DNA of 64,000 nt from Acidithiobacillus marinus. Lineage in GTDB: Bacteria; Pseudomonadota; Gammaproteobacteria; Acidithiobacillales; Acidithiobacillaceae. The notes under the pieces are model-generated. The model had not been told where the DNA came from, searched no databases, and saw nothing but the letters and a program-made list of their open reading frames with translations. Each line of letters starts with the position of its first letter. Position 1 is the stretch's first letter. The position numbers and the translations under genes were made by a program. The DNA lies in assembly GCF_002847505.1 (NCBI RefSeq), contig NZ_MXAV01000006.1, forward strand, positions 1 through 64,000, read 5' to 3'. Positions 1 to 12,420 of the stretch are shown here, one piece after another.

Positions 1-959
1 GAGGAACCAGATTCATTAAAACCTTCAATAATTCTAGTTGCTGTATGGCGGATTTTCCCTTCATCCACAAGTGCTGCAACTTCTGAGAGGATTGTCTGTT
101 GCCGCTGGATGTCGGGCGTCGTGTACATAGTCCGGGTAAACATGAATTCCCAATGAATACTGATACTTTTTTGTTTGAAGGGAATGATATCAAATATTTG
201 GGGATCGTCGATCAGGCCAAGATGTCCCTGCGGAGCCATCAGGGCGGGAAGTTGTGGAGCATATGTTTCTGAATGGGTTGTGCAAAAAACAAAGTTTGGC
301 TGTGCTAACGATTGAGAAATCCAGGTTTCTGAAAAGGCTGGCGTATGATCCACTATCATGTGCGCCCCAAGTTCCAAGCACCAGGCTTGACTCTCAGGCC
401 GCGAAGCAGTAGCAATTATGTGCAGGTCGGTCAGCCTTCTTGCTAATTGAACAGCCATGGAGCCTACGCCACCCGCAGCCCCGATAATCAGTAATTGATC
501 ATTATGTTGCGATCGTTGCTGTATCTGGAGGCGGTCAAAGAGCATTTCATAGGCTGTCAGCGCCGTCAGGGGTAAGGAAGCCGCTTCGGCAAAACTCAGA
601 CTTTGCGGCTTGCGGGCAACAATACGCTCATCCACCAACTGAAATTCGGCATTACTTCCAGGTCGTTGCATCGCACCAGCGTAGTACACAGCATCTCCAG
701 GTTGAAACAAGGTGCAAGATTCGCCGACGGCTACCACGACTCCGGCGGCGTCGAAACCCAAGATACGTTGTTCTCCAGGAGAAGGTTGTATTCCAGACCG
801 TATTTTCAGATCGACAGGATTCACTGATACGGCATGAACCTCCACGAGCAAATCGTAGCCTGTCGGTTGAGGAGTAGGGATTTTTACGGCATAAAGCTGG
901 GTGGAAGAGGACTGAAATAAAGCAGTATCAAAGGCAAAAGCACGCATCGTCATTCTCAT
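1..959 (-). CDS. Zinc-type alcohol dehydrogenase-like / quinone oxidoreductase family protein (3' end cut by window edge)
   Basis: My minus-strand translation from ATG 959 stays open for 319 codons to the window edge, so the last roughly 20 residues of a usual 335-340 residue enzyme are missing. The N-terminal GroES-like fold shows SVNPVDLKIRSG (about 45-56) and GFDAAGVVVAVG, followed by a Rossmann nucleotide site IIGAAGGVG (158-166). No structural-zinc cysteine cluster is seen, which fits the zinc-independent quinone oxidoreductase branch. The family reduces quinones or reactive carbonyls with NADPH in the cytosol; the substrate cannot be told. Three in-frame ATGs (959, 953, 947) compete and none has a clear ribosome site. 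It is transcribed in the same direction as nrdB but 111 bases away and probably independent of it. Confidence 0.85.
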   Translation of the reverse strand, partial: MRMTMRAFAFDTALFQSSSTQLYAVKIPTPQPTGYDLLVEVHAVSVNPVDLKIRSGIQPSPGEQRILGFDAAGVVVAVGESCTLFQPGDAVYYAGAMQRPGSNAEFQLVDERIVARKPQSLSFAEAASLPLTALTAYEMLFDRLQIQQRSQHNDQLLIIGAAGGVGSMAVQLARRLTDLHIIATASRPESQAWCLELGAHMIVDHTPAFSETWISQSLAQPNFVFCTTHSETYAPQLPALMAPQGHLGLIDDPQIFDIIPFKQKSISIHWEFMFTRTMYTTPDIQRQQTILSEVAALVDEGKIRHTATRIIEGFNESGS

Positions 960-1070
960 GGAAAGTGAATCAACATTAACGTTGACTGTAGTAAGTTGCT
1001 TTGACCAGTACGCACAGATACGGGTTTGCGTTGGAAGCGATCGTACCGGCAAAGCGCCACTTAGCCGGAA

Positions 1071-2186
1071 TCAATCCCAGCTCAATGCCCCCCCAGTTTG
1101 ATATTCCGTCACCCGGGTTTCAAAAAAGTTTTTCTCCTTTTTGAGGTCCATCATTTCGCTCATCCAGGGGAAGGGGTTTTGCACACCCGGATACTGTTGG
1201 GGCAGGCCCAGCTGGACCAGGCGCCGGTTACCGATGAATTTGACGTAATCCTTGAATATCGGGGCATTGAGGCCCAGCACGCCACGCGGCATGGTGTCGT
1301 CGGCGTAGGCACATTCCAGCTCCACCCCACGCCGGATCAGGTCAATAATTTCCTGCTGGAAGGCTTCCGTCCAGAGCTGCGGGTTTTCAACCTTGATCTG
1401 GTTGGCCATATCCAGGCCGAAATTGCAGTGCATGGACTCGTCGCGAAGAATGTACTGATACTGCTCGGCGGCGCCGACCATCTTGTTCTGCCGACCCATG
1501 GCCAGAATCTGGCTGAAGCCGACATAGAAGAAGGTGCCTTCCATGATGGCGGCAAAAACAATCAGGGAGCGCAGCAGTTTCTGGTCATTTTCCAGAGTGC
1601 CGGTCTTGAAGTGGGGGTCCGCCAGAATGTCGATGAAGGGCATGAGAAACTGGTCCTTGTCACGTACCGATGGTACTTCGTGGTACATGTTGAAGATTTC
1701 TCCCTCGTCCAGGCCAATGGATTCCACAATATATTGATAGGCATGGGTATGGATGGCTTCTTCAAAGGCCTGGCGGAGCATATATTGCCGACATTCCGGG
1801 GCGGTGATGTGGCGATAGGTGCCCAGCACAATATTGTTGGCGGCCAGACTGTCGGCGGTGACGAAAAAGCCGAGATTGCGCTTGACGATCCGGCGTTCGT
1901 CTTCGGTGAGGCCTTTGGGATCTTTCCACAGGGCAATATCCCGGGACATCTGGATTTCCTGGGGCATCCAGTGGTTGGCGCAGGCTGCCAGATACTTGTC
2001 CCAGGCCCACTGATATTTGAAGGGCACCAGTTGATTGACATCGGCGTGGCCGTTGATGATGCGCTTGTCCTCGGCCCGTACCCGAGCGAAGCGGATGCTT
2101 TCATCTTCGGGCAAGGACTCTGGCAAATCATTCAGACTGCTGCTACGCAGTGGCTCGGGACGCAAACTGTTTTCAAAATTCAACAT
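1071..2186 (-). CDS. nrdB: Class I ribonucleoside-diphosphate reductase, beta (radical) subunit
   Basis: Small subunit of aerobic ribonucleotide reductase: it holds the di-metal centre and tyrosyl radical that is passed to NrdA to make deoxyribonucleotides. The 371 residues show metal ligand D112 (TADSLAANN) and E143-x-x-H146-x-x-x-Y150 in [10 protein letters not shown], which matches E115/H118/Y122 of E. coli, so the radical tyrosine is kept. Later ligands lie in [10 protein letters not shown] and ESMHCNFG. The C-terminus (TGGALSWD) is the tail that docks on NrdA. It follows nrdA by 20 bases on the same strand and shares the NrdR-type promoter upstream of nrdA. Confidence 0.97.
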   Translation of the reverse strand: MLNFENSLRPEPLRSSSLNDLPESLPEDESIRFARVRAEDKRIINGHADVNQLVPFKYQWAWDKYLAACANHWMPQEIQMSRDIALWKDPKGLTEDERRIVKRNLGFFVTADSLAANNIVLGTYRHITAPECRQYMLRQAFEEAIHTHAYQYIVESIGLDEGEIFNMYHEVPSVRDKDQFLMPFIDILADPHFKTGTLENDQKLLRSLIVFAAIMEGTFFYVGFSQILAMGRQNKMVGAAEQYQYILRDESMHCNFGLDMANQIKVENPQLWTEAFQQEIIDLIRRGVELECAYADDTMPRGVLGLNAPIFKDYVKFIGNRRLVQLGLPQQYPGVQNPFPWMSEMMDLKKEKNFFETRVTEYQTGGALSWD

Positions 2187-2206
2187 GATTATAAATTCTC
2201 CTCTGC

Positions 2207-5059
2207 TTATTGACAGGCTTCACAGGTGGGATCATCAATGGCACAGGCCTTCGGCTGGTGGCCGGGCACGGCGTTGAGAGTGCCTGTTTGTACAGTAGAT
2301 TTTTCCGCCGCTGTAGCGCCCAGCGAACGGAGGTAATAAGTGGTTTTCAGGCCACGCTTCCAGGCCAGGCGATAGGTTTCGTCAATTTTCTTGCCGGAGG
2401 GCTGCCCAAAATACAAATTCAGACTCTGCGCCTGGTCCAGCCATTTCTGACGGCGTGCCGCTGCTTCTACCAGCCAATCCGGATCGGTTTCAAAGGCGTT
2501 GGCATACAGGGGCTTGAGTGCGGCAGGAATGCGATCCACAGGCATGACGGAACCGTCAAAATATTTGAGATCATTGACCATGACTTCATCCCAGAGGCCC
2601 TGACGTTTGAGGTCGTGCACCAGATAGCTGTTCACCACCGTAAATTCGCCGGAAAGATTGGATTTGACATACAGATTTTGATAAATGGGTTCGATGCCCT
2701 GACTGACGCCGACAATATTGGAAATGGTCGCCGTGGGTGCGATGGCCAGGCAGTTGCTGTTACGGATACCCTCGCGGACCTTGTTGCGCAGCGCGCTCCA
2801 ATCGAGACGATAGCTGCGATCCACATCCACCCCATGCTCACGGCTGGCGGCAAGTACTTCAATGCTGTCGATGGGTAATATGCCCTGACTCCAGAGCGAC
2901 CCCTGAAAACTGGGATAGCTGCCACGTTCCCGGGCCAGATCCGCCGAGGCGTCCAGGGCATGGTAGGAAATCACTTCCTGGCTGATATCAGCAAATGCCA
3001 CCGCGGCCGCCGAAGCATAAGGTATGCGCATTTCCAACAGAGCGTCGGAAAAGCCCATCAAGCCGAGGCCCACCGGGCGATGACGCAGGTTACTGTTGCG
3101 CGCCTTGCTGACCGCGTAGTAGTTCATGTCGATGACATTATCGAGCATGCGCATGGCAATCCGGATGGTGCGCCCCAGCTTGTCCGTATCCAGCAGTGCC
3201 AGCAAGTCTTCGGGCGTGCTCTCGGTGCGCAGGGCGGGAACATCAGCCAGAGCCGTGGTTTTCAGGTGCGCCACCAGGTTGACGGAACCGAGGTTGCACA
3301 CGGCAATTTCCTTGTCGTTGGTGTTGAGGGTGATTTCCGTGCAGAGGTTGGAGCTGTGGACGACACCCACATGTTGCTGCGGGCTGCGCAGATTGCAGGG
3401 GTCCTTGAAGGTAATCCAGGGATGCCCGGTTTCAAAGAGCATGGTCAGCATTTTCCGCCAGAGCTGAATGGCCGGAATTTTCTTGTAGAGTTCGATTTCG
3501 CCGGCATCGGCCAAGCGCTCATAATGTTCGTAGCGCTCGCGGAATGCGGAGCCGGTCAGGTCATGGAGGTCGGCCGTTTCATTGGGACTGAACAGGGTCC
3601 AGTCTCTGCCGTTTTCGACCCTTTCCATGAATAGGTCGGGAATCCAGTTGGCGGTGTTCATGTCGTGGGTACGACGCCGGTCATCACCGGTATTTTTACG
3701 CAGTTCAAGAAACTCCTCGATATCCATGTGCCAGGTTTCGAGGTAGGCGCAGACCGCGCCCTTACGCTTGCCGCCCTGATTCACCGCTACGGCGGTGTCA
3801 TTGACGACCTTGAGGAAGGGAACCACACCCTGGGATTTGCCATTGGTACCCTTGATGAAAGATCCCAGCGCCCGCACCGGGGTCCAGTCATTACCCAGGC
3901 CGCCGCTGAATTTGGAAAGCAGGGCATTTTCCTTGATAGCCTCGTAAATGTCGTCCAGATCATCCCCCACGGTGGTCAGGAAGCAGCTGGATAATTGCGG
4001 ACGCAAGGTGCCGGAATTGAACAGGGTCGGCGTTGAGCTGACGAAATCGAAGCTGGAGAGTACTTCATAAAAAGCGATGGCGTGTTCTTCCCGATCAACC
4101 TCATTGATGGCCAGACCCATGGCGACGCGCATCCAGAAGGACTGAGGCAGTTCAATATGGCGATCGCGCACATGCAGGAAATAGCGGTCATAAAGAATCT
4201 GCAAGCCCAGATACTGGAAATTGAGATCCCGTTCTGGTTTCAGAGCTGCCGTGATCCGCTCCAGATCATATTGTCCCAGGCGAGGGTCAATCAGTTCATG
4301 GGCAATGCCGGTTTGCAGATAGTCCCGGAAGTATTCGGAATAGCGCAGGGTCATTTCTGCCTGGGTGGCAGCTTCTCCCAGCACTTCCCAACGCACCCGA
4401 TCAAGCAGCAGACGCGCAGAAACATAGGCGTAGGCAGGATCGCGTTCGATCATGACCCGGCTTGCCAGAATCGGTGCCTGAAAAAGCTCATCTTCACTGA
4501 TGCCGTCGTAGAGATTTTTGCTGGTATTGTTCAGTAGCATATCCACGGAAACGGCTTCGCCGAGACCGCTGCAAGCTTCTTCTAGCACCGCGCGCAGGCG
4601 CTGCATATCGAGAGCGCGCTGGCTGCCATCGGGATATTTCACCTGGATTTGCGGAATGTCGGTGAGGGGCGTGGCAGCGTTCTGCTGGCGACGCTCACGG
4701 GCGCGCTCTTCGCGATAGAGCACGTAGGCACGGGCGACCTCATGTTCACCGGCGCGCATCAAGGCCAGTTCTACCTGATCCTGAATGTCTTCAATATGAA
4801 AGGTGCCGCCCCCGGGCTGGCGCCTTTGCAAGGCCTCGATGACCTGTCCGGTCAGACGGGTGACCAGATCGCGCACCCGGGCGCTGGCAGCGCCACCGCC
4901 GCCTTCCACGGCCAGAAAGGCTTTGGTCATGGCGATATGGATTTTGCTGGCATCAAAGGTGACCACGGCATTGTTGCGACGGATTACCTTGTAGTGGTCA
5001 GCGTCAGATGGATCGTAGGCGGGATTGCTGACAACGGCTTGAGCGGCAGGATTGAGCAT
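2207..5059 (-). CDS. nrdA: Class I ribonucleoside-diphosphate reductase, alpha (catalytic) subunit
   Basis: Catalytic subunit that reduces NDPs to dNDPs using a thiyl radical. At 950 residues it is longer than E. coli NrdA (about 760) because the N-terminus carries one ATP-cone near residue 25 ([16 protein letters not shown]) and apparently a second near 140 ([16 protein letters not shown]), the allosteric activity sites. Active-site elements are visible: SSCFL (about 360), [11 protein letters not shown] (about 570) with the N-x-C-x-E triad, VCNLGSVNL (about 587), and the C-terminal reducing pair C946/C949 in TCEACQ. First gene of nrdAB; promoter, NrdR-like boxes and DnaA boxes lie in the 319 bases before it. 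Confidence 0.97.
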   Translation of the reverse strand: MLNPAAQAVVSNPAYDPSDADHYKVIRRNNAVVTFDASKIHIAMTKAFLAVEGGGGAASARVRDLVTRLTGQVIEALQRRQPGGGTFHIEDIQDQVELALMRAGEHEVARAYVLYREERARERRQQNAATPLTDIPQIQVKYPDGSQRALDMQRLRAVLEEACSGLGEAVSVDMLLNNTSKNLYDGISEDELFQAPILASRVMIERDPAYAYVSARLLLDRVRWEVLGEAATQAEMTLRYSEYFRDYLQTGIAHELIDPRLGQYDLERITAALKPERDLNFQYLGLQILYDRYFLHVRDRHIELPQSFWMRVAMGLAINEVDREEHAIAFYEVLSSFDFVSSTPTLFNSGTLRPQLSSCFLTTVGDDLDDIYEAIKENALLSKFSGGLGNDWTPVRALGSFIKGTNGKSQGVVPFLKVVNDTAVAVNQGGKRKGAVCAYLETWHMDIEEFLELRKNTGDDRRRTHDMNTANWIPDLFMERVENGRDWTLFSPNETADLHDLTGSAFRERYEHYERLADAGEIELYKKIPAIQLWRKMLTMLFETGHPWITFKDPCNLRSPQQHVGVVHSSNLCTEITLNTNDKEIAVCNLGSVNLVAHLKTTALADVPALRTESTPEDLLALLDTDKLGRTIRIAMRMLDNVIDMNYYAVSKARNSNLRHRPVGLGLMGFSDALLEMRIPYASAAAVAFADISQEVISYHALDASADLARERGSYPSFQGSLWSQGILPIDSIEVLAASREHGVDVDRSYRLDWSALRNKVREGIRNSNCLAIAPTATISNIVGVSQGIEPIYQNLYVKSNLSGEFTVVNSYLVHDLKRQGLWDEVMVNDLKYFDGSVMPVDRIPAALKPLYANAFETDPDWLVEAAARRQKWLDQAQSLNLYFGQPSGKKIDETYRLAWKRGLKTTYYLRSLGATAAEKSTVQTGTLNAVPGHQPKACAIDDPTCEACQ

Positions 5060-5157
5060 GTCTAAGACTCCGAAGCAAGGCGAAAAGATCAGGAAAGAGC
5101 GGCGTAATAGTTACGCGACGGGCACCCGGGAGAATAATGACTTGCCAGACACCTCAC

Positions 5158-5204
5158 CCACAAAATATAGTCCCATTTGAGGTGTTGTCAACTACATGTT
5201 GTGG
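5158..5204 (-). promoter_or_regulatory. nrdA promoter overlapped by two NrdR-like boxes
   Basis: On the minus strand, TTGACA (5191-5186), a 16-base spacer and TATATT (5169-5164) form a near-consensus sigma-70 promoter pointing at nrdA. Two imperfect palindromes cover it: 5158-5173 (12 of 16 matches to the NrdR consensus ACACWATATATWGTGT) over the -10 and 5189-5204 (11 of 16) over the -35. They start 31 bases apart, the three-turn spacing typical of NrdR boxes. Repression of nrdAB by the dATP-sensing repressor NrdR is the expected outcome; nrdR itself is not in the window. Confidence 0.7.
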
Positions 5205-5211
5205 ATGGGGG

Positions 5212-5242
5212 TGTCGATAACTATGTGACAAGATGTGGATAA
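5212..5242. promoter_or_regulatory. DnaA-box cluster upstream of nrdA
   Basis: TGTGGATAA at 5234-5242 is the exact complement of the strong DnaA box TTATCCACA. TGTCGATAA at 5212-5220 differs by one base, and TGTGGATGG at 5200-5208 by two. DnaA binding in nrd promoters is known from E. coli, so replication-linked control of nrdAB is plausible here. The rest of the 5060-5378 gap holds the nrdA leader on one side and the tldD leader on the other. Confidence 0.5.
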
Positions 5243-5317
5243 GATATCCAGCATCATCATTTTTCAAGGATTTCGCGATATTTTCCGAGGCGAAATTACA
5301 GCTCGATAAACCTGGAC

Positions 5318-5347
5318 TTGTTCTAAAAGGGTTCTTGGGCGCATACT
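5318..5347 (+). promoter_or_regulatory. Possible tldD promoter
   Basis: TTGTTC (5318-5323), an 18-base spacer and CATACT (5342-5347) stand 32 bases before the tldD start. Each hexamer matches the sigma-70 consensus only moderately. Confidence 0.3.
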
Positions 5348-5378
5348 GAAGCCCATAGACACACAAGGAAGGATATTT

Positions 5379-6824
5379 ATGACGGCTTCAACCCTGGATA
5401 TAGCACGCGCCACTTTGTTTGCACCCGGCGGCATCAGCGAAGGGGAGCTGGAAAAAGTATTTGGCCGATTGTCGGACCGCGCCCTGGATGATGCGGACCT
5501 GTATTTTCAATACAGCCGCAGCGAAGGTTTCAGTCTGGAAGAAGGCGTGGTCAAAAACGGGAGTCATTCCATCGAGCAGGGCGTGGGCGTGCGCGCCATC
5601 AACGGTGAGCGGCAGGGGCTGGCCTATTCCGATGAAATTGCCGTGGATGCCCTGTTGACCGCTGCCGACGCAGCCCGGGCCATTGTCCATCAAAGTGGAG
5701 AAAACCGGGGGCTGGTCTGGCAACGGCGTCAGGGTTTATCCCTTTATCAGCCCACCGATCCATTGGCATCGATTCCCAATGAAGAAAAAATTGCCTTGCT
5801 GGAGCGAGTCGAGCGTACGGCACGGGCTGTAGATCCCCGGATTGTTCAGGTGATGGCCAGTCTGAGTGCGCGCTTCGAAGCGGTGTTGGTGGCGCGGCTG
5901 GATGGCAGCATGGCGGCAGATGTGCGGCCGTTGGTGCGTCTGCATGTTTCTGCCATTGCCGAGCAGGGCGGGCGACGGGAGCAGGGCAGTGCTGGCGGTG
6001 GTGGACGCTTTGACTATCAAAATTTCCTGGAAGGTCAGATGGCGGAAGATTTCGCCCGGGAAGCAGCCCGCCAGGCCTTGGTCAACCTGGAGGCTGAAGC
6101 CGCCCCGGCCGGCAGCATGGACGTGGTGCTGGGGCCGGGTTGGCCGGGGATCCTGCTGCATGAAGCCATCGGTCATGGCCTGGAAGGCGATTTCAACCGT
6201 AAGGGAACCAGCGCCTTCAGTGGCCGGGTCGGCGAGCGGGTGGCGGCTCCAGGGGTGACCGTGGTGGATGATGGTACCCTGGAAAATCGCCGGGGCAGTC
6301 TCAACGTGGACGACGAAGGTACGCCCACCCAATGCACCACGCTGATTGAAGACGGTATTCTCAAGGGCTATCTGCAGGATACCCTCAATGCGCGCCTGAC
6401 GGGGACCCGTTCGACCGGCAATGGTCGTCGCGAGTCCTTTGCGCATTTACCTATGCCGAGGATGACCAATACCTACATGCGCGCAGGAAATCGGGATCCC
6501 CAAGAAATCATTGCCAGCGTGCGGCGCGGTCTGTACGCAGTGAATTTTGGTGGCGGTCAGGTAGACATTACCAACGGTAAATTTGTCTTTTCTGCCTCAG
6601 AAGCCTACCTGATTGAAAATGGTAAAATCACTCGGCCTGTTAAGGGCGCGACACTGATTGGCAATGGTCCAGATGTGCTGACCAGGGTTGAAATGATCGG
6701 TAATGATCTCCAACTAGATACAGGTGTGGGTACTTGTGGCAAGGATGGTCAGAGCGTGCCAGTAGGTGTCGGTCAGCCCACCCTCAAAATACGCGATCTG
6801 ACGGTCGGAGGAACTCAGGGGTGA
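5379..6824 (+). CDS. tldD: Metalloprotease subunit TldD
   Basis: Zinc protease half of the TldD/TldE (PmbA) complex, a cytosolic heterodimer that trims unfolded or leader peptides and, in some bacteria, CcdA antitoxin or microcins. The 481 residues are normal length. The zinc motif HEAIGH (261-266) within a GHGLEGD stretch is intact, and the C-terminal TldD domain has the glycine-rich [20 protein letters not shown] region. ATG 5379 is preceded by AAGGAAGG, a strong ribosome site. Divergent from nrdA; the partner tldE/pmbA is not in the window. Confidence 0.95.
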   Translation: MTASTLDIARATLFAPGGISEGELEKVFGRLSDRALDDADLYFQYSRSEGFSLEEGVVKNGSHSIEQGVGVRAINGERQGLAYSDEIAVDALLTAADAARAIVHQSGENRGLVWQRRQGLSLYQPTDPLASIPNEEKIALLERVERTARAVDPRIVQVMASLSARFEAVLVARLDGSMAADVRPLVRLHVSAIAEQGGRREQGSAGGGGRFDYQNFLEGQMAEDFAREAARQALVNLEAEAAPAGSMDVVLGPGWPGILLHEAIGHGLEGDFNRKGTSAFSGRVGERVAAPGVTVVDDGTLENRRGSLNVDDEGTPTQCTTLIEDGILKGYLQDTLNARLTGTRSTGNGRRESFAHLPMPRMTNTYMRAGNRDPQEIIASVRRGLYAVNFGGGQVDITNGKFVFSASEAYLIENGKITRPVKGATLIGNGPDVLTRVEMIGNDLQLDTGVGTCGKDGQSVPVGVGQPTLKIRDLTVGGTQG

Positions 6825-6835
6825 AAAAAAGATTA

Positions 6836-6864
6836 TTGTCAGTAGCTTTACAGAGGACTAACAT
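6836..6864 (+). promoter_or_regulatory. Probable ftsH promoter
   Basis: TTGTCA (6836-6841), a 17-base spacer and TAACAT (6859-6864) lie 56 bases before the ftsH ATG, giving 5 of 6 and 4 of 6 matches to the sigma-70 consensus. No terminator separates tldD from it, so some readthrough is also possible. Confidence 0.45.
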
Positions 6865-6920
6865 CAAAGCATGTGTCCATGTTGAATCAGGTCTAAATTC
6901 TCCCTTGTGGGGGGTAAATT

Positions 6921-8842
<1,922 letters not shown>

Positions 8843-8846
<4 letters not shown>

Positions 8847-9712
8847 CCGTAACGCTGGATTGCAATGGGCGCCCGCTGTATTTGGGGCGCCCTTGTGTTA
8901 TGGGGATTTTGAATGTTACCCCCGACTCTTTTTCAGATGGAGGTGTTTGTATCCGTCCGGATCAGGCGGTCATGCGCGCTCGCCAGATCTGGGAGAGTGG
9001 TGCTGACATCATTGATATTGGCGCAGAATCGACCCGTCCCGGCGCTCCCGCCATATCTGACAGTGAAGAAATGGAGCGCCTGCTGCCGGTTGTGGAAGCA
9101 GTAATGGCTGCAGTGCCTTTGCCGGTTTCCATAGACACCTCCAAGGCATCGGTTATGCGTGAAGCCTGGTCTTTGGGTGCCGGGATGATGAATGATGTGA
9201 CGGCACTACGCGGTGATCCGGATTCTTTGGCGCTGCTCGCCGAGTTGCAGATTCCTGTCTGTTTGATGCACATGCGCGGCACGCCCAGGAATATGCAGAC
9301 GCAAACCGACTATTCCGATCTGCTCGGCGAAGTGGAGGCATTTTTCAGGGAAAGAATCTCGACTTGCGAAGCCGTCGGTATTCAGCGTGATCACTTGCTG
9401 CTGGATCCCGGGTTGGGATTTGCCAAAGATTTGCAGGGAAACTGTTTGTTGCTGAGGCGCTTGGAAACTTTGCAGTCCTTGGGATTGCCGATTCTGGTCG
9501 GCGCCTCCAGGAAAAGCATGATTGGCACTCTGTCCGGGGTTTCGGAAGCCGCCCTGCGGCTGGGGGGAAGCATTGCCGCCGCGCTGTGGGCCATGACCCA
9601 TGGTGCGCAGGTGCTGCGGGTCCATGATGTGGCAGAAACGGTGCAGGCCATCAGGGTCTGGACAGGTATACAGGAACAGGGCACTGACGTGTCCTTGAGG
9701 ACAACAGTATGA
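8843..9712 (+). CDS. folP: Dihydropteroate synthase
   Basis: Joins p-aminobenzoate to dihydropterin pyrophosphate in folate synthesis; target of sulfonamides. The 289-residue TIM barrel shows [11 protein letters not shown] near residue 25, [11 protein letters not shown] near 60, DVTALRGD, and [11 protein letters not shown], all diagnostic. The proposed start is TTG 8843, which overlaps the ftsH stop and gives about 20 residues before the first motif, a usual leader length. The end overlaps glmM by four bases (ATGA), so the three genes are translationally coupled. Confidence 0.95.
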
Positions 9713-11049
9713 GTAGAAAGTGGTTTGGTACAGATGGGGTGAGAGGCCGGGTTGGTGATTCGGTCATTCATCCCGAATGGGTATTGAAGCTGGGTTGGGC
9801 AGCGGGCCATGTGCTGACCGCCGGAGCGAGCGAACGTCCCCGTGTGGTCATAGGCAAGGATACGCGCCTGTCCGGTTATCTGCTGGAATCCGCTCTGGAA
9901 TCCGGCCTTGCCAGCGCCGGGGTGGACGTGTTGCTGGTTGGTCCCCTGCCCACACCGGCCATTGCCTATCTGACCCGCACTTTGCGCGCCGATGCTGGCA
10001 TTGTCATCAGTGCTTCCCATAATCCCTATCAGGATAATGGCATCAAGTTTTTCTCTGGAAACGGCTACAAGTTACCCGACGCCCAGGAGGAAGCCATCGA
10101 AGCCTGGATGGATCGGCCCATGCTGGTTTCGGATTCCGAGCAACTGGGAAAGGCGCGCCGGGTAGAAGATGCGGCCGGTCGATATGTGGAATTTTGCAAG
10201 ACTACCTTCCCGGCCAACCTGGATTTGCGCGGTCTGCATCTGGTGGTGGATTGTGCCCACGGCGCCAATTACAAGGTGGGTCCCATGGTATTCCGGGAGT
10301 TGGGTGCAACGCTGACCTTGCTGGGTGTGGAACCTAACGGTATCAACATCAATGCGGGAGTCGGCTCGACCTGCCCGGAAATTTTGCAGGAGAAGGTTCG
10401 CAATTCCCAAGCGGATCTAGGTATTGCTTTTGACGGGGATGGCGATCGCCTGATTCTGGTAGATGAAAAAGGTGAAGTGCTGGATGGTGATGAGCTCATC
10501 TGGTTATTGGCGCGGGATATGCAACAACAAAATGCGCTATCGGGCGTGGTTGGCACGCTCATGAGCAATCTCGCCCTGGAACAGGGGCTGGCTGAACTGG
10601 GGATACCCTTTGTGCGCAGTGCCGTAGGTGATCGTTATGTTCTGGAAGCCATGCAGCAGAATGGCTTTAATCTGGGCGGAGAATCATCGGGTCATATTAT
10701 CACCCCTGCCAATACCACGGGCGATGCCATACTGGCGGCTTTGCGGATATTGGCGATTATGCGTAAACATAACAAAAGTCTGGAAGCGCTACGTGCAGGC
10801 TATCGGCCTTATCCCCAGGTACTCATTGGGATCCGTCTGGCGGAGGCGCGCCGGATGTTGGATAATCCAAGTGCCCGCCAGTACATTGCAGGAGCGGAGC
10901 GGGACCTGGCAGACCAGGGGCGGTTGCTGGTCCGCCCCTCAGGGACAGAGCCTTTGCTGCGGATCATGGTAGAAGCGAAATCGGCGGAGTTGGCGGATCG
11001 CGTTGCCAAAAAACTGGCCACAGAACTGGAAATTCTGGCAGCAGGATGA
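9709..11049 (+). CDS. glmM: Phosphoglucosamine mutase
   Basis: Converts glucosamine-6-phosphate to glucosamine-1-phosphate for UDP-GlcNAc, peptidoglycan and LPS. The 446 residues begin with WFGTDGVRG, the substrate-binding entry signature, and carry the phosphoserine loop ISASHNP with catalytic Ser103. The metal loop DGDGDR is near residue 243 and the sugar loop GESSGH near 325. The C-terminal phosphate-binding RPSGTEP is present. Cytosolic; last gene of ftsH-folP-glmM. Confidence 0.97.
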   Translation: MSRKWFGTDGVRGRVGDSVIHPEWVLKLGWAAGHVLTAGASERPRVVIGKDTRLSGYLLESALESGLASAGVDVLLVGPLPTPAIAYLTRTLRADAGIVISASHNPYQDNGIKFFSGNGYKLPDAQEEAIEAWMDRPMLVSDSEQLGKARRVEDAAGRYVEFCKTTFPANLDLRGLHLVVDCAHGANYKVGPMVFRELGATLTLLGVEPNGININAGVGSTCPEILQEKVRNSQADLGIAFDGDGDRLILVDEKGEVLDGDELIWLLARDMQQQNALSGVVGTLMSNLALEQGLAELGIPFVRSAVGDRYVLEAMQQNGFNLGGESSGHIITPANTTGDAILAALRILAIMRKHNKSLEALRAGYRPYPQVLIGIRLAEARRMLDNPSARQYIAGAERDLADQGRLLVRPSGTEPLLRIMVEAKSAELADRVAKKLATELEILAAG

Positions 11050-11089
11050 TCCTGATAGGTCATGAATAATAGCACCAGCGCCGGCAAAA

Positions 11090-11118
11090 TTGACCACTGC
11101 CGAGTGAGTCTTTACACT
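11090..11118 (+). promoter_or_regulatory. tpiA-secG promoter
   Basis: TTGACC (11090-11095), a 17-base spacer and TACACT (11113-11118). The -35 matches 5 of 6 positions. The spacer and -10 overlap a 7-base inverted repeat (11100-11106 with 11115-11121), which could be an operator; there is no T-run, so it is not a terminator. Confidence 0.5.
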
Positions 11119-11169
11119 CGGGCGCTCATTAGACGATTATGACATATGACTGAAAAAGGAAGATTCAAT

Positions 11170-11943
11170 TTGCGCCCGACCATGGTTGCCGGAAACTGGA
11201 AGATGAATGGCCTCAGCGCCGATGCGGTCCATCTCACCCAAGCCATTCTCAGCGCCGGGCTGGAACAGCTGCGTCCTGAGGTGGTGCTGTTCCCACCGTT
11301 CACCCTGCTGCATGCGGTTTCTCAAGAAGCCAAAGGTACGGCATTGCGTTGGGGAGGGCAAAATCTCTTCTGGGAAGCCAATGGTGCCTATACCGGTGAA
11401 ATATCTGGAGCAATGCTCAGAGATATGGGTTGCCGTTATGTTTTGATAGGACATTCGGAAAGAAGACAGATTTTTGCAGAAAGCGATGATCTGGTTGCTC
11501 ACAAGGTCAAGGCAGCACTAACCTCGGGCTTGATACCGGTGGTTTGCGTAGGCGAAAGTGCGGCAGAGCGGGAACAGGGAACAACAGAACAAGTCCTGCA
11601 GCGCCAGGTGGAAGCCATATTGCCCCTCTTGAATCGGGAGTCCAACCAACCGAATCTGATTATTGCCTATGAACCTATCTGGGCCATTGGTACCGGGTTG
11701 AGTGCCAGTCCAGAGCAGGCCCAGACTGTGCATGCCTTTATCCGCAACCTGATCGCCGGATATTCCAGCCAATTGGCCAAAAAAATCATTTTGTTGTATG
11801 GAGGCAGCGTCAAGGGAAATAATGCCGCAGCACTGTTTAACCAGGATGATATTGATGGTGCCCTGGTTGGTGGAGCATCCCTGATCGCCGGAGAGTTTAT
11901 CCAGATTTGTCGTGCTGCCGAATCGGCAGGGCGAGGAGGTTGA
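11170..11943 (+). CDS. tpiA: Triosephosphate isomerase
   Basis: Interconverts dihydroxyacetone phosphate and glyceraldehyde-3-phosphate in glycolysis and carbon fixation. Catalytic elements are VAGNWKMNG with the lysine, IGHSERR with the electrophilic histidine, and AYEPIWAIGTG with the base glutamate; the phosphate loop is LYGGSVKGNN. I chose TTG 11170 because AAAGGAAG sits 6-7 bases before it and it gives the normal start LRPTMVAGNWKMNG (257 residues). An in-frame ATG at 11146 would add eight residues but has no ribosome site. secG follows at once. Confidence 0.93.
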   Translation: MRPTMVAGNWKMNGLSADAVHLTQAILSAGLEQLRPEVVLFPPFTLLHAVSQEAKGTALRWGGQNLFWEANGAYTGEISGAMLRDMGCRYVLIGHSERRQIFAESDDLVAHKVKAALTSGLIPVVCVGESAAEREQGTTEQVLQRQVEAILPLLNRESNQPNLIIAYEPIWAIGTGLSASPEQAQTVHAFIRNLIAGYSSQLAKKIILLYGGSVKGNNAAALFNQDDIDGALVGGASLIAGEFIQICRAAESAGRGG

Positions 11944-11948
11944 TTATC

Positions 11949-12383
11949 ATGTACACCGCGTTACTGGTGTTTCAGGTCATTATATGTGTGGTACTGGTGG
12001 GGCTGGTCCTGATTCAGAAGGGGCAGGGGGCGGATATGGGCGCGGCCTTTGGTGGAGGCGGTTCGCAAACCGTATTTGGCGCCCAGGGTGCAGGCAATTT
12101 TCTGAGCCATACCACCGCAGTAGTGGGGGCGATTTTCTTTTTGAACAGTCTGGGTCTGGCTTATCTTTCGGATCACGCCGCGTCCACCATGACTTCCGGG
12201 ATTGCCTTGCCGAGTAAGGCTCCTGTGACCAGCACTATGCCGGTGAAACCCGTCAGTACGGCGCCAGTTACCCAGCCCGCAGCAGGCGCAGCTACATCAG
12301 CCGCTCCGGCACTGACAAGCCCTGCACAGAAGCCGAAGTTGGCAACACCGGTTTCTGCTGCAAAATCACCTGAGAAGCCTTGA
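11949..12383 (+). CDS. secG: Protein translocase subunit SecG
   Basis: Small non-essential subunit of the SecYEG channel. The 144 residues have the SecG layout: helix 1 (about 2-22), the cytoplasmic GQGADMGAAFGGGGSQTVFGAQG segment split by glycines, helix 2 (about 53-72), then an Ala/Pro/Thr-rich tail that is unusually long and low in complexity. ATG 11949 follows GAGGAGG. A start 42 bases upstream would run back into the end of tpiA and is unlikely. The tpiA-secG-tRNA-Leu-nuoA order is widely conserved. Confidence 0.92.
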   Translation: MYTALLVFQVIICVVLVGLVLIQKGQGADMGAAFGGGGSQTVFGAQGAGNFLSHTTAVVGAIFFLNSLGLAYLSDHAASTMTSGIALPSKAPVTSTMPVKPVSTAPVTQPAAGAATSAAPALTSPAQKPKLATPVSAAKSPEKP

Positions 12384-12420
12384 CGTAACTGGCGGGTCAT
12401 GAGAAAGTTTTAAGACTTCG

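Noticed and set aside
1098-2213. Full-length open frame antisense to nrdB
   Set aside because: Mirrors the nrdB codons; low-complexity His/Gly-rich translation with no domain. High GC leaves antisense frames open.
5154-5366. 70-codon minus-strand frame between nrdA and tldD
   Set aside because: Overlaps the nrdA promoter, NrdR-like boxes and DnaA box; no ribosome site and no recognisable protein.
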